Shown here in pieces: positions 16,283 to 24,765 of a stretch of 64,000 bases of DNA; position 1 is the first letter of the stretch; every line of letters starts with the position of its first letter. A program made the position numbers and the translations under genes. Origin of the DNA: Phycicoccus avicenniae_A (GTDB lineage: Bacteria; Actinomycetota; Actinomycetes; Actinomycetales; Dermatophilaceae). Where the stretch lies: NCBI RefSeq assembly GCF_050496545.1, contig NZ_JBNVZV010000015.1, forward strand, positions 1 through 64,000, in the 5' to 3' direction. Under the pieces are notes generated by a model. That model saw only the letters and a program-made list of their open reading frames with translations. It did not search any database and had not been told where the DNA came from.

Positions 16283-16928
16283 CACCGTGCGCGCGACGAT
16301 GCTCCTGCGCGGCGGCACCGGCGACGTGGCGCCCGCGTCCTTCGCCCGGCAGCTGACCCCCGCCGGAGCCGACGACGGTACCGGCATCCCCGCCGAGTGG
16401 CTCGCCGGGCGCGAGGCCGGGCGGGAGGCGGGCCTGCGCGAGGCCGCCGCCGAGCAGGCCGCATGGCTCGTCCAGGTGCAGGCCCGCGACGCCGCCGAGC
16501 GCGACGAGCGGGCCCGCACCTTCGCGGCCGCGCTCGCCGGGCTGGGGCGCGCCACCGACGCCGCCGTCGCCGGGCTCACCGTCCGCGACGTTCTCGACAC
16601 CGCTGCCGTCCTCGCCGTCGACATCGCCGAGGCGCTGATCGGCCACCACCTCGAGGTCGACGGCTGCGCGGCCCGCGACGCCGTGGCCCGCGCCCTGGCC
16701 GAGGTTCCGCGCGGTGCCGCCGTCGTCGTGCGGGTGCACCCGGAGGACGCCGCACTCGTCGTCGAGGACCCCGACGCGCTCGCGGCCCTCGCCCCCACGG
16801 CGACCCTCGAGGTCGTCGCGGACCCGTCGGTCGGACGCGGCGGCTGCCTCGCCGACGTCGGCGACCGCACGGTCGACGCCCAGCTGTCCTCCGCCCTCGC
16901 CCGCGTGCGGGAGGTGCTCGGCCGATGA
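16266..16928 (+). CDS. fliH: FliH regulator of the export ATPase
   Basis: 220 residues. It overlaps fliG by 17 bases. The middle is an Ala/Arg/Glu-rich helix with spaced glycines (GREAGREAGLREAAAEQAAW), as expected for the FliH coiled coil, and the C-terminal half resembles the V-ATPase subunit-E fold (VVVRVHPEDAALV, then PSVGRGGCLADVGDRTVDA). FliH dimers bind FliI and anchor it to FliN. ATG 16266. Confidence 0.93.
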   Translation: MTSSTDTVRATMLLRGGTGDVAPASFARQLTPAGADDGTGIPAEWLAGREAGREAGLREAAAEQAAWLVQVQARDAAERDERARTFAAALAGLGRATDAAVAGLTVRDVLDTAAVLAVDIAEALIGHHLEVDGCAARDAVARALAEVPRGAAVVVRVHPEDAALVVEDPDALAALAPTATLEVVADPSVGRGGCLADVGDRTVDAQLSSALARVREVLGR

Positions 16929-18226
16929 GCACCACCCTGCACGAGGAGCTCGTCCGGGCCGCCCGCCCGCGCGTGACCGGCCGCGTGACCCGCGCCGTCG
17001 GCGTCGGGCTCGAGGTCAGCGGCCTCGACGTCGCCGTCGGGGACGCCGTGCGCGTGCTCGGCGGGCGCGGCGCGATCCTCGCCGAGGTCGTCGCGCTCGA
17101 CGACGGCACCGCCCGCTGCATGCCGGTCGGCGAGCTGCGTGGTGTGAAGGTCGGCGACCGGGTCGAGATGACCGGCGGACCGCTGCGCGTGCCGGTCGGT
17201 GACGGGCTCGTCGGCCGCGTCGTCGACGCCCTCGGCCGCCCGATCGACGGCGGCCCGCCGCTGACCGGCGTCTCGTGGGTCGGCGCCGACGGGACGCCTC
17301 CGCCCGCGATGACCCGCGAGCGCATCACCACCCAGCTCGGTCTCGGCATCCGCGCGATGGACACCCTCGTCCCGTGCGGGCGCGGCCAGCGGATGGGCAT
17401 CTTCGCCGGCTCGGGCGTCGGCAAGTCCAGCCTGCTCTCGATGATCGTCCGCGGCACCGACGCCCCGGTGACCGTCCTCGCCCTCGTCGGCGAGCGCGGC
17501 CGCGAGGTGCGCGAGTTCGTCGAGCACGACCTCGGGACCGAGGGCCTGGCGCGCGCCGTGGTCGTCGTGGCCACCTCCGACGAGCCCGCGCTCGTCCGGC
17601 TCCACGCCGCCTCGACCGCCACCCGCATCGCCGAGTGGTTCCGCGACCAGGGCCGCGACGTCCTCCTCGCGATGGACAGCGTCACCCGTGTCGCGATGGC
17701 CCAGCGCGAGGTCGGGCTGGCCGCCGGCGAGCCGCCGACGACCCGCGGCTACCCGCCCTCGGTCTTCGGCGTGCTGCCCCGGCTCCTCGAGCGGGCCGGG
17801 ACCGCCGAGCGCGGCAGCATCACCGGGCTCTACACCGTCCTCGTCGAGGGCGACGACATGAACGACCCGGTCGCCGACGCCGTCCGCTCGATCCTCGACG
17901 GCCACGTCGTCCTCGACCGGCGCCTCGCGACGGCCGGCCACTACCCGTGCATCGACGTGCTCGAGTCCGTCTCGCGCGCCAACCGCGCCCTGACCGACGG
18001 CGAGCAGCGGGCGGCCGCCGGCACCCTGCGGGCCCTGCTCGCGGCGCGTCGCGACGCCAAGGACCTCGTCGAGATCGGCGCCTACGTCGCGGGCACCAAC
18101 CCGCTCGTCGACCGCGCCCTGGCCCAGAGCGGGGCCATCGACACCTTCCTGCGCCAGGACCTCGACGACGTCACGGACGCCCGCGAGAGCTGGGCCGCCC
18201 TCGGTGCCCTGGCGGGTGCGCTGTGA
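16925..18226 (+). CDS. fliI: FliI flagellar export ATPase
   Basis: 433 residues, F1-beta-like. Walker A GIFAGSGVGKSSLL, Walker B DVLLAMDSVTR, GERGREVREF (catalytic glutamate loop) and the family marker GLYTVLVEGDDMNDPVADAV are all present. It hydrolyses ATP at the base of the type III export gate with FliH and FliJ. ATG 16925 overlaps fliH; a longer frame upstream is a shadow of fliH. Confidence 0.97.
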   Translation: MSTTLHEELVRAARPRVTGRVTRAVGVGLEVSGLDVAVGDAVRVLGGRGAILAEVVALDDGTARCMPVGELRGVKVGDRVEMTGGPLRVPVGDGLVGRVVDALGRPIDGGPPLTGVSWVGADGTPPPAMTRERITTQLGLGIRAMDTLVPCGRGQRMGIFAGSGVGKSSLLSMIVRGTDAPVTVLALVGERGREVREFVEHDLGTEGLARAVVVVATSDEPALVRLHAASTATRIAEWFRDQGRDVLLAMDSVTRVAMAQREVGLAAGEPPTTRGYPPSVFGVLPRLLERAGTAERGSITGLYTVLVEGDDMNDPVADAVRSILDGHVVLDRRLATAGHYPCIDVLESVSRANRALTDGEQRAAAGTLRALLAARRDAKDLVEIGAYVAGTNPLVDRALAQSGAIDTFLRQDLDDVTDARESWAALGALAGAL

Positions 18227-18657
18227 GCGCCCGCACCGCGCGGCTGCGCACGGTCCTGCGGGTCCGGACCATCCAGGAGGAGCAGCGCCGAGGCGACCTC
18301 GCGCGCGCCGCGCAGGCCCAGGCCCGCGCCGCCGAGGCCGCCGCCGACGCCGCCGCGCGCTACGGCGCGCGGGAGGTGGCCGACGTGGGTCGCCCGCTGG
18401 CGGCGTCGGTGTTCCTCGCAGCGCGCGACCTCGAGACCCTCCGCGCCGACCAGGTGACCGCGAGCGCGGCCGGCCACGCCCTCGCCGAGGGCGAGACCGA
18501 GCGCTCGCGCGTGCTGCTCGCCGAGGCGCGCACCCGCACCTCCGGCCTCGAGCGCCTCCTCGAGCGGGCCGCCGAGGAGCGCCGCCAGGACCGGCTCGCC
18601 GCCGACCAGCAGGTCGCCGAGGAGTCCGGCCGTGCCCGGGAGGTGGAGCCGCGATGA
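18223..18657 (+). CDS. fliJ: FliJ export-apparatus stalk protein
   Basis: 144 residues and almost entirely a charged antiparallel coiled coil, as for FliJ (about 147). It starts RLRTVLRVRTIQEEQRRGDL. FliJ sits in the FliI hexamer like the gamma stalk of F1. Start GTG 18223 overlaps the fliI stop; its stop overlaps the next gene. Identification rests on helical pattern, length and position after fliI. Confidence 0.9.
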   Translation: MSARTARLRTVLRVRTIQEEQRRGDLARAAQAQARAAEAAADAAARYGAREVADVGRPLAASVFLAARDLETLRADQVTASAAGHALAEGETERSRVLLAEARTRTSGLERLLERAAEERRQDRLAADQQVAEESGRAREVEPR

Positions 18658-19667
18658 CCGTCGACACCGCCGGGCCGGGCGCCGCCTTCGCGCGGATGGC
18701 CGCCATCCAGTCCGTCATCGCGTCGGTGTCCGGGTCGGCGACCCGGGCCACCACGCCGGCGGCCGCCGGTGCGTCGTCCTTCGACTCCGTGTTCGGCGCG
18801 GCCCTCGCGGGCACCGGGAACGTCTCCGGCACAGGGTCTTTCGCCGGAGTGACCGGCAGCGACGTCGGTTCCCGGGCGGTCTCCGCCGCCTCGAAGTACC
18901 TCGGTGTGCCCTACGTCTGGGGCGGCACCGACCCGCGGACCGGCCTCGACTGCTCCGGGCTGGTCCAGCGCGCCTACGCCGACGTCGGCGTCTCGCTCCC
19001 GCGCGTCGCCGCCGACCAGGCCCGGATAGGCACCGCCGTGCCGGACCTCGCGCACGCGCAGCCCGGTGACCTGCTCGCCTTCAACTCGCCGGTCACGCAC
19101 ATCGCGATCTACGTCGGCGACGGCAAGATGATCGCCGCCCCGAAGGCCGGTGACGTCGTCAAGGTCCAGGACGTCTACAAGACCCCGAGTGCCATCCGCC
19201 GCATCGGGGTGGCCGCGCCCACCGAGTTCGCCGGGGTCGCCGGGATGACCGGCGTCGCGGGTCTCGCGGCCGGGCCGGCAGCATCGGCCCCCGCCGGTCT
19301 GCAGGGCCTGTTCGCCTCCGCCACAGCCCGGTACGGCCTGCCTCAGGGCCTGCTCGCGGCCGTCGCCAAGGCCGAGAGCGGCTTCGACACCCGGGCGGTC
19401 AGCCCGGCCGGCGCGCTCGGTCTCATGCAGCTGATGCCGGGCACCGCCCGCGGCCTCGGGGTCGACCCGATGGACCCGGCCCAGGCCGTCGACGGCGCGG
19501 CCCGGATGCTCAAGCGCGACCTCGGCCGGTTCGGCTCGGTCGGCCTGGCGGTCGCCGCGTACAACGCCGGGCCCGGTGCGGTGCAGCGCTACGGCGGTGT
19601 CCCGCCGTACGCCGAGACCCAGCAGTACGTCCGCCGCGTCCTCGGGTCGCTGGGAGCCGCCGCATGA
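18654..19667 (+). CDS. Flagellar peptidoglycan hydrolase: NlpC/P60 plus lytic transglycosylase
   Basis: 337 residues with two wall-cutting domains. Residues about 70-185 are NlpC/P60: Cys100 in GLDCSGLVQRAYADVG and His149 in PVTHIAIYVGDG, which cleaves stem peptides. Residues about 213-333 are an SLT lysozyme-like domain: catalytic Glu241 in KAESGFD, then GLMQLMPGTARGLG and VAAYNAGPGAV. No signal peptide is visible, so it is probably exported through the flagellar gate, as FlgJ is. It sits between fliJ and fliK with ATGA overlaps on both sides, so it most likely opens the wall for the rod, doing the enzymatic job of FlgJ. The N-terminal 50 residues are low-complexity. Confidence 0.88.
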   Translation: MTVDTAGPGAAFARMAAIQSVIASVSGSATRATTPAAAGASSFDSVFGAALAGTGNVSGTGSFAGVTGSDVGSRAVSAASKYLGVPYVWGGTDPRTGLDCSGLVQRAYADVGVSLPRVAADQARIGTAVPDLAHAQPGDLLAFNSPVTHIAIYVGDGKMIAAPKAGDVVKVQDVYKTPSAIRRIGVAAPTEFAGVAGMTGVAGLAAGPAASAPAGLQGLFASATARYGLPQGLLAAVAKAESGFDTRAVSPAGALGLMQLMPGTARGLGVDPMDPAQAVDGAARMLKRDLGRFGSVGLAVAAYNAGPGAVQRYGGVPPYAETQQYVRRVLGSLGAAA

Positions 19668-20875
19668 GCGCCCCCGTGACGATGGCGGCCGCTGCGGCCG
19701 CGCCCACCGCCGCTGCCACCCCGGCGCGGTCCGGCCGGCCCGGTGGCGACGCCGACGGCTTCGAGCAGGCCCTGCGCGCGCAGGCCGGGCCGGCCGACCC
19801 CGCCGCGGCGCCGGAAACCGGTGCGCAGGACGGCTCGAGGCCGGACGGGGACACCCCGGACGGCTCGCAGTCGGCCGAGGCCCCGACCGACGCGTCTGTG
19901 CCGGTGGTCGACGCCGCGGTCGTCGCGTCCGTCGTCGCCCCGCTGCTCGCCCCGACCCCCACCGTGCAGGAACCGACGAATGTGTCACTTGGTGGACGGG
20001 GCGAGGCGCCGGCCGGCGTACAGGAACCGACGAATGTGTCAGGTGTTGGACGGGGCGGGGCGCCGGCCGGCGTACAGGAATCGACGAATGTGTCACTTGT
20101 TGGACCGGGTGAGGCACCGGCCGCCGTGCAGGAATCGACGAATGTGTCACTTGTCGTCGCCGGAGCGAAGGACGATGCGTCGGCCGAGGGACAAGAACTG
20201 ACGAATGTGTCACTTCCTGCACGTGGTGCCGGGGCCGGTCCCGACGCGGTGAGTGGGGCTGCGTCGCAGGCGGGCCCGCTGCCCGCCGGCACCCTGCCCG
20301 TCACCGCTGCGGACGCCGTCGCTGCCACGGTCACCGACCCCGGGATGCCCGTCGCCGCGCTCCAGGGCGCCCCCGTCGCCGCACCGGTCGCGCCGCCCGC
20401 CACGGTCCAGGCCCCGGCCGCGGCCGCTCCCGCGGCGCCGCCGGTGCCCGTCCACAGCCAGGTCGTCACCGCCGTCACCCCGCTGCTGCGTGGCCCCGAC
20501 GGCACGCACGAGCTGACCCTGCGCCTCGACCCCGACGGCCTCGGCGCCGTCCACGTCCGGCTCAGCGTCTCCGGCGACGAGGTGCGGATGCACCTCACCG
20601 CCGTCGACGCCGGGACCCGGGAGGCCCTGCGTGACGGCATCGCCCAGCTGCGCAGCAGCCTCGAGGACGTCGGGCTGCGCGCCACGGCGCTCGACGTCGG
20701 CACCGGCGCGGACCCCCGCCAGTGGTCCGGACCGGGGACCGACGCCCAGCAGCGGCCCCGCCCCGCGGACCTGCCGAGCGGTCGGAACGGACCCGCACCG
20801 CCGGACCCCTCCGCCCAACCCCGGCCCGGACCCCCCGACCACCGACCCGACACCCGACTCGACCTGAGGATGTGA
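19664..20875 (+). CDS. fliK: FliK hook-length control protein with internal 18-residue repeats
   Basis: 403 residues. The N-terminal two thirds are Ala/Pro-rich and disordered, containing five copies of an 18-residue unit (residues about 101-187). The C-terminal domain shows the FliK core, HELTLRLDPDGLGAVHVRLS followed by GDEVRMHLTAVDAGTREALR. FliK is secreted during hook growth, measures hook length through its extended N-terminus and switches FlhB specificity. It starts in an overlap with the preceding hydrolase and is followed by flgD after 4 bases. Confidence 0.93.
   Translation: MSAPVTMAAAAAAPTAAATPARSGRPGGDADGFEQALRAQAGPADPAAAPETGAQDGSRPDGDTPDGSQSAEAPTDASVPVVDAAVVASVVAPLLAPTPTVQEPTNVSLGGRGEAPAGVQEPTNVSGVGRGGAPAGVQESTNVSLVGPGEAPAAVQESTNVSLVVAGAKDDASAEGQELTNVSLPARGAGAGPDAVSGAASQAGPLPAGTLPVTAADAVAATVTDPGMPVAALQGAPVAAPVAPPATVQAPAAAAPAAPPVPVHSQVVTAVTPLLRGPDGTHELTLRLDPDGLGAVHVRLSVSGDEVRMHLTAVDAGTREALRDGIAQLRSSLEDVGLRATALDVGTGADPRQWSGPGTDAQQRPRPADLPSGRNGPAPPDPSAQPRPGPPDHRPDTRLDLRM
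19964..20224 (+). repeat. 54-bp tandem minisatellite inside fliK
   Basis: Units begin at 19964, 20018, 20072, 20126 and 20189: three exact 54-bp steps, then 63 bp, then a partial copy. The unit translates as VQEPTNVSLGGRGEAPAG and variants. Within each, a core of about 16 bases (GACGAATGTGTCACTT) is kept almost unchanged and is far less GC-rich than the surrounding DNA. The period is a multiple of three, so gain or loss of units keeps frame. Confidence 0.95.
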
Positions 20876-20879
20876 CCCG

Positions 20880-21317
20880 ATGACCACGATCCCCACCGGC
20901 CCCTACGCCACGGGACTGGGCGGCGCCGCGAGCGCCGGTACCGGTACCGCCGCGAGCGGCGCCTCCGGCACGATGACCTCGGACGCCTTCCTCAAGCTCC
21001 TCGTGGCCCAGCTGAAGTACCAGGACCCGAGCAAGCCGGTCGACAGCGCCGCGTTCATGGCCCAGACCGCGCAGATGCAGATGGTCGAGACGATGAACAA
21101 ACTGGTCACGCAGAACGCGGCGATCATCAGCGGCCAGAACAGCCTCAGCGCCCTCGCCCTCGTCGGCCAGGACGTCACCTGGCAGGCCGACGGCGCGACG
21201 CACACCGGCAAGGTCGACGCCGTGCGCCTCGACGCCACCGGGCCCGTCCTCGTCGTCGGGAAGACCGAGGTCCCCATCTCGGTCGTCTCCCAGGTCGGCA
21301 CCGCCCACCAGGCCTGA
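20880..21317 (+). CDS. flgD: FlgD hook-cap scaffold protein
   Basis: 145 residues. The conserved N-terminal block DAFLKLLVAQLKYQDPSKPV and MAQTAQMQMVETMNKL are diagnostic. The protein is short: it keeps about one small beta domain (VGQDVTWQADG onward) where FlgD of enteric bacteria has more (about 230 residues). FlgD caps the growing hook. ATG 20880 lies 4 bases after fliK. Confidence 0.95.
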   Translation: MTTIPTGPYATGLGGAASAGTGTAASGASGTMTSDAFLKLLVAQLKYQDPSKPVDSAAFMAQTAQMQMVETMNKLVTQNAAIISGQNSLSALALVGQDVTWQADGATHTGKVDAVRLDATGPVLVVGKTEVPISVVSQVGTAHQA

Positions 21318-21386
21318 CGGCCGAGACCCCAACCACCGCAAATACCTCAGCCCTCCGAATCCCCCTGCACCCGAAGGACTCCCACC

Positions 21387-22613
21387 ATGCTTCGTTCCCT
21401 GTTCTCCGCCGTCACCGGTATGCGCAGCCACCAGACCGCGATGGACGTCATCGGCAACAACATCGCCAACGTCAACACCGCCGGCTACAAGTCGAGCCAG
21501 ACCCAGTTCCAGGACACCCTCAGCCAGGCCCTGCGGGCCGGCGGCGGCGGCGTCAACCCCGCCCAGGTCGGCCTCGGCGTCCAGGTCGCCGGTGTCGCGA
21601 CCAACTTCAGCCAGGGCAGCGCCCAGACGACCAACCGCCCCAGCGACCTGATGATCTCCGGCGACGGCTTCTTCGTCGTCCAGCAGGCCGGCGCCAACGT
21701 CTACACCCGCGCCGGCGCGTTCTCGCTCGACGGGCAGGGCAACCTCACCTCGCCGAACGGCGGTGTGGTGCAGGGGTGGCTGGCCGTCGACGGCCAGATC
21801 AACACCGGCACCTCGATGACCGGCCTGCGCGTGCCGACCGGCCTCATCATGGCGCCCACCCCGACCGCGTCGGTCGACGCCGGCGGCAACCTCTCGGCGG
21901 ACGCCGCCGTCGGGGCGACGGTCGTCAACGGCATCGACGTCTTCGACCAGACCGGTCGCAGCATCCCCGTCACCCTGACCTACACGAAGACCGCGACGGA
22001 CACCTGGACCGCCGCGGCGACCGTCACCGGCAGCGGCGGCTCGACGACCACGGTCGGCTCGGCCACCCTCGCCTGGAACTCGACGACGATGGCCTTCACG
22101 CCCGGCACGGTCTCGATGACCAACGCCGCGCTGGCCTCCGCCGGCTTCGTGTTCCCCGGCAACGTCGCGATCAACCTCGGCGGCGACGGCACGCCGGTCA
22201 CCCAGTACGCCGGCGCGAGCACCGCCACGCTGCGCGGCCAGGACGGCTCGGCCGCCGGGCAGCTGCAGAGCTGGGGCGTCGGCGCCGACGGCGTCATCAC
22301 GGGCTCGTTCTCCAACGGCCGCACGCAGTCCCTCGGCCAGGTGGCGCTCGCCTTCTTCGGCAACCCGGAGGGCCTGGAGAAGGCCGGCGACTCCGCGTTC
22401 CGCGTCTCGGCCGCCTCGGGCCAGCCGGCCATCGGCGTGCCGGGCACCGGCGGACGAGGCTCCATCGCGGCCGGCCGGCTCGAGATGAGCAACGTCGACC
22501 TCGCGCAGGAGTTCACCAACCTCGTGATGATCCAGCGCGGCTTCCAGGCCAACTCGCGCGTCGTCAGCGCATCGGACGAGATCCTCCAGGACCTCGTCAA
22601 CCTCAAGCGCTGA
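21387..22613 (+). CDS. flgE: FlgE hook protein
   Basis: 408 residues. N-terminal RSLFSAVTGMRSHQTAMDVI and GNNIANVNTAGYKSSQTQF, domain start GDGFFVVQQAG, and C-terminal FTNLVMIQRGFQANSRVVSA are typical of hook/rod proteins. It builds the flexible hook. It is the only FlgE/F/G-type gene in the window. Nothing promoter-like of the FliA class is seen in the 69 bases upstream, so it is read from the flgB promoter. Confidence 0.96.
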   Translation: MLRSLFSAVTGMRSHQTAMDVIGNNIANVNTAGYKSSQTQFQDTLSQALRAGGGGVNPAQVGLGVQVAGVATNFSQGSAQTTNRPSDLMISGDGFFVVQQAGANVYTRAGAFSLDGQGNLTSPNGGVVQGWLAVDGQINTGTSMTGLRVPTGLIMAPTPTASVDAGGNLSADAAVGATVVNGIDVFDQTGRSIPVTLTYTKTATDTWTAAATVTGSGGSTTTVGSATLAWNSTTMAFTPGTVSMTNAALASAGFVFPGNVAINLGGDGTPVTQYAGASTATLRGQDGSAAGQLQSWGVGADGVITGSFSNGRTQSLGQVALAFFGNPEGLEKAGDSAFRVSAASGQPAIGVPGTGGRGSIAAGRLEMSNVDLAQEFTNLVMIQRGFQANSRVVSASDEILQDLVNLKR

Positions 22614-22643
22614 CGCCGTCGTGACCGACGACGACGAGCCCGT

Positions 22644-22670
22644 GGGCCCGCCCCCCGCCGGGGCGGGCCC
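22644..22670 (+). terminator. Perfect GC hairpin after flgE
   Basis: GGGCCCGCCCC and GGGGCGGGCCC form an 11-bp perfect stem with a 5-nt loop, 30 bases after flgE. It ends the long flgB-flgE unit before the flbD promoter. Confidence 0.7.
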
Positions 22671-22753
22671 GCGCCCGTCGCCCCTGCTCCCGGGGCCGGG
22701 CACCGGCACCCCGGAGGACCCCGCGCCCGACCAGGCCGTGGACGTCGTTCCCC

Positions 22754-22780
22754 TCAAGTCCTGGTCGCTCCTGCCGATGG
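22754..22780 (+). promoter_or_regulatory. FliA (sigma-28) promoter of flbD-motA-motB-fliL
   Basis: TCAA (22754-22757), 15 nt, GCCGATGG (22773-22780), with the CTCAAGTC context identical to fliC. It lies 56 bases before the flbD ATG at 22837. Confidence 0.85.
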
Positions 22781-22836
22781 GAACGGCGACACGTCATGGA
22801 CGGCGTGTCCAGCTCACCCAGGACGGACCCGCTCCC

Positions 22837-23106
22837 ATGATCATCCTCACCCGCCGCAACGGCACGCGCTTCGGGCTCAACCCCGACCTCCTCGAGCGTG
22901 TCGACGAGACGCCCGACACCGTCGTGCTGCTCGTCACCGGGTCGCGCTACGTCGTGCAGGAGACCCTCGACGAGGTCGTCGTCCTCATGCGCCACGCGCG
23001 GGCGTCCGTGCTGACCGCCGCCGAGGAGTCCGGGACGGGAGCGCCGGGGTCACGCCCCGGCGCCGGCCGGGCCGCCCTCCGCGCCGTCCGGGGCCTGGAG
23101 GACTGA
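22837..23106 (+). CDS. flbD: FlbD-like small flagellar protein
   Basis: 89 residues. It is the Gram-positive FlbD type (SwrD in Bacillus), not the Caulobacter response regulator. The first 60 residues MIILTRRNGTRFGLNPDLLE through VLLVTGSRYVVQETLDEVV are diagnostic. The Bacillus protein raises motor power and is encoded near motility genes; here it sits directly before motA with 1 base between. A longer frame from GTG 22621 would run through the terminator and promoter, so ATG 22837 is preferred. The C-terminal 25 residues are an extra Gly/Ala/Arg tail. Confidence 0.88.
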   Translation: MIILTRRNGTRFGLNPDLLERVDETPDTVVLLVTGSRYVVQETLDEVVVLMRHARASVLTAAEESGTGAPGSRPGAGRAALRAVRGLED

Positions 23107-23107
23107 C

Positions 23108-23875
23108 ATGGAGCTCGCGACCATCGGCGGGGTCATCCTCGTCTTCGGTGCGGTCTTCGCCTCCCTCATCATGGAGGGGGCCTCGCCGACCTCGATCATC
23201 CTCATCCCGCCGATCATCCTCGTGTTCGTCGGCAGCATCGGCGCCGCCGTCTCCGGTGGCTACCTCGCCGACGCGATGGTCATCGTCAAGCAGCTGATGA
23301 AGGCCTTCACCGCCAAGCCCCCGAAGAGCGACGAGGCCGTCGCCGAGCTGATCTCGCTCGCCGACGTCGCCCGCCGCGAGGGCCTGCTCGCCCTCGAGGA
23401 GAAGGCCCGCAGCGCCGAGGACCCGTTCCTGCGCGAGGGCCTGGAGATGACCGTCGACGGCACCGACGCCGACGAGATCTACGACGTGCTCGCCGCCCGC
23501 ATCAAGACCCGGAAGAAGACCGACCACCTCGGCATCAAGTTCTTCGCCGACATGGGCGGCTACGCCCCGACGATCGGCATCATCGGCACCGTCATCGGCC
23601 TCATCCACGTGCTGTCCAACCTCGACAAGCCCGAGGAACTCGGCCACCTCATCGCCGGCGCGTTCGTCGCGACGCTCTGGGGCGTCATGAGCGCCAACGT
23701 GCTCTGGCTCCCGTTCTCCAGCAAGCTCAAGCGGATCAGCGAGGCCGAGGTCGCCCACCTCGAGATGCTCCTCGAGGGCGTCATGTCCATCCAGGCCGGC
23801 ACCAGCCCGCGCGTCGTCGAGAAGCGGCTGCGCGCCGTCATCGCCGGCGACGGCTCCCTCGAGGACGCGGCGTGA
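23108..23875 (+). CDS. motA: MotA proton-channel stator subunit
   Basis: 255 residues with four membrane segments: two near the start (GGVILVFGAVFASLIMEGAS, IILVFVGSIGAAVSGGYLAD) and two after residue 140 (GGYAPTIGIIGTVIGLIHVL, AGAFVATLWGVMSANVLWLP). The cytosolic loop holds charged residues for FliG contact (VARREGLLALEEKARS). With MotB it converts ion flow to torque. Its stop overlaps motB. Confidence 0.96.
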   Translation: MELATIGGVILVFGAVFASLIMEGASPTSIILIPPIILVFVGSIGAAVSGGYLADAMVIVKQLMKAFTAKPPKSDEAVAELISLADVARREGLLALEEKARSAEDPFLREGLEMTVDGTDADEIYDVLAARIKTRKKTDHLGIKFFADMGGYAPTIGIIGTVIGLIHVLSNLDKPEELGHLIAGAFVATLWGVMSANVLWLPFSSKLKRISEAEVAHLEMLLEGVMSIQAGTSPRVVEKRLRAVIAGDGSLEDAA

Positions 23876-24765
23876 GCGGCCCGGGCCCCTCCGGCAAGCG
23901 CCGGCGCGGGCACGAGGAGGAGCACGAGGGCGGGCACGAGAACGCCGAGCGCTGGCTGCTCAGCTACGCCGACATGATCACCCTGCTCATGGCCCTGTTC
24001 ATCGTGCTCTTCGCGATCAGCCAGGTCGACCAGCAGAAGCTGCTCGCCCTCTCCTCGGGCCTCCAGGAGGACTTCGGCGCCCCCGCCATCACCAACCACA
24101 CCCAGGGCGTGCTCGACGGCACCTCGGTGGACTCGGCCATCCAGGCCATCGCGCCCGTCGCGCCGCAGGTGGTCAGCGACGTCGTCGACCAGTCCGCCGC
24201 CGGTGGCAAGGGCAGCAGCAGCGAGGGCAAGGGCGGCGCCGAGGCCGCGGCCCGCGACCAGCTGGTCGAGGTCCGCCGCAAGATCACGAAGGCCCTTGCG
24301 GCCCAGGGGCTGGAGAACTCGGTGCGCTTCGAGATGCGCGACGACGGCCTCGTCGTCGACATCGTCTCCGACCGCGTCCTCTTCGACCCGGGCCAGGCCA
24401 CCCTGCGCCCCGAGGGCCGCCACGTGCTCTCGGCCATCGCGCCCACCCTGCGCGGCATCGGGAACCAGATGACGGTCGAGGGCCACACCGACGACGTGCC
24501 GGTGGCGGGACGCTTCACCTCGAACTGGGAGCTCTCGACGGCCCGCTCGACCTCGGTCCTCCAGTACCTGCTCTCCTCGAAGGTCCGCGGCCGGCAGCTC
24601 TCGGCCGCCGGCTACGCCGACCAGCGCCCGCTGACGACCAACGACACCGTCGAGGGCCGGGCCCGCAACCGCCGGGTCGCCGTCGTCGTCCACTCCACCG
24701 CCCCCTCGACCAGCACGTCCGCCTCGGCCACGTCCAGCACCACCACCTCAGGAGGCCCCCGATGA
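23872..24765 (+). CDS. motB: MotB stator subunit with OmpA-like peptidoglycan anchor
   Basis: 297 residues. One membrane helix (LLSYADMITLLMALFIVLFA) contains Asp34, the ion-binding residue; proton use is likely because the motif resembles MotB rather than PomB, though this is not proof. The C-terminal OmpA domain shows VEGHTDDVPVAGRFTSNWEL, STARSTSVLQYLL and GRARNRRVAVVV for peptidoglycan binding. GTG start at 23872 overlaps motA. Confidence 0.96.
   Translation: MSGPGPSGKRRRGHEEEHEGGHENAERWLLSYADMITLLMALFIVLFAISQVDQQKLLALSSGLQEDFGAPAITNHTQGVLDGTSVDSAIQAIAPVAPQVVSDVVDQSAAGGKGSSSEGKGGAEAAARDQLVEVRRKITKALAAQGLENSVRFEMRDDGLVVDIVSDRVLFDPGQATLRPEGRHVLSAIAPTLRGIGNQMTVEGHTDDVPVAGRFTSNWELSTARSTSVLQYLLSSKVRGRQLSAAGYADQRPLTTNDTVEGRARNRRVAVVVHSTAPSTSTSASATSSTTTSGGPR

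Noticed and set aside
19964..20224. CRISPR-like repeat array
   Set aside because: Repeats are in frame inside fliK, the spacers are nearly identical and there are no cas genes.
22621..22836. A longer start for FlbD (GTG 22621)
   Set aside because: It would translate a perfect terminator hairpin and the FliA promoter, and the conserved domain starts at the ATG at 22837.
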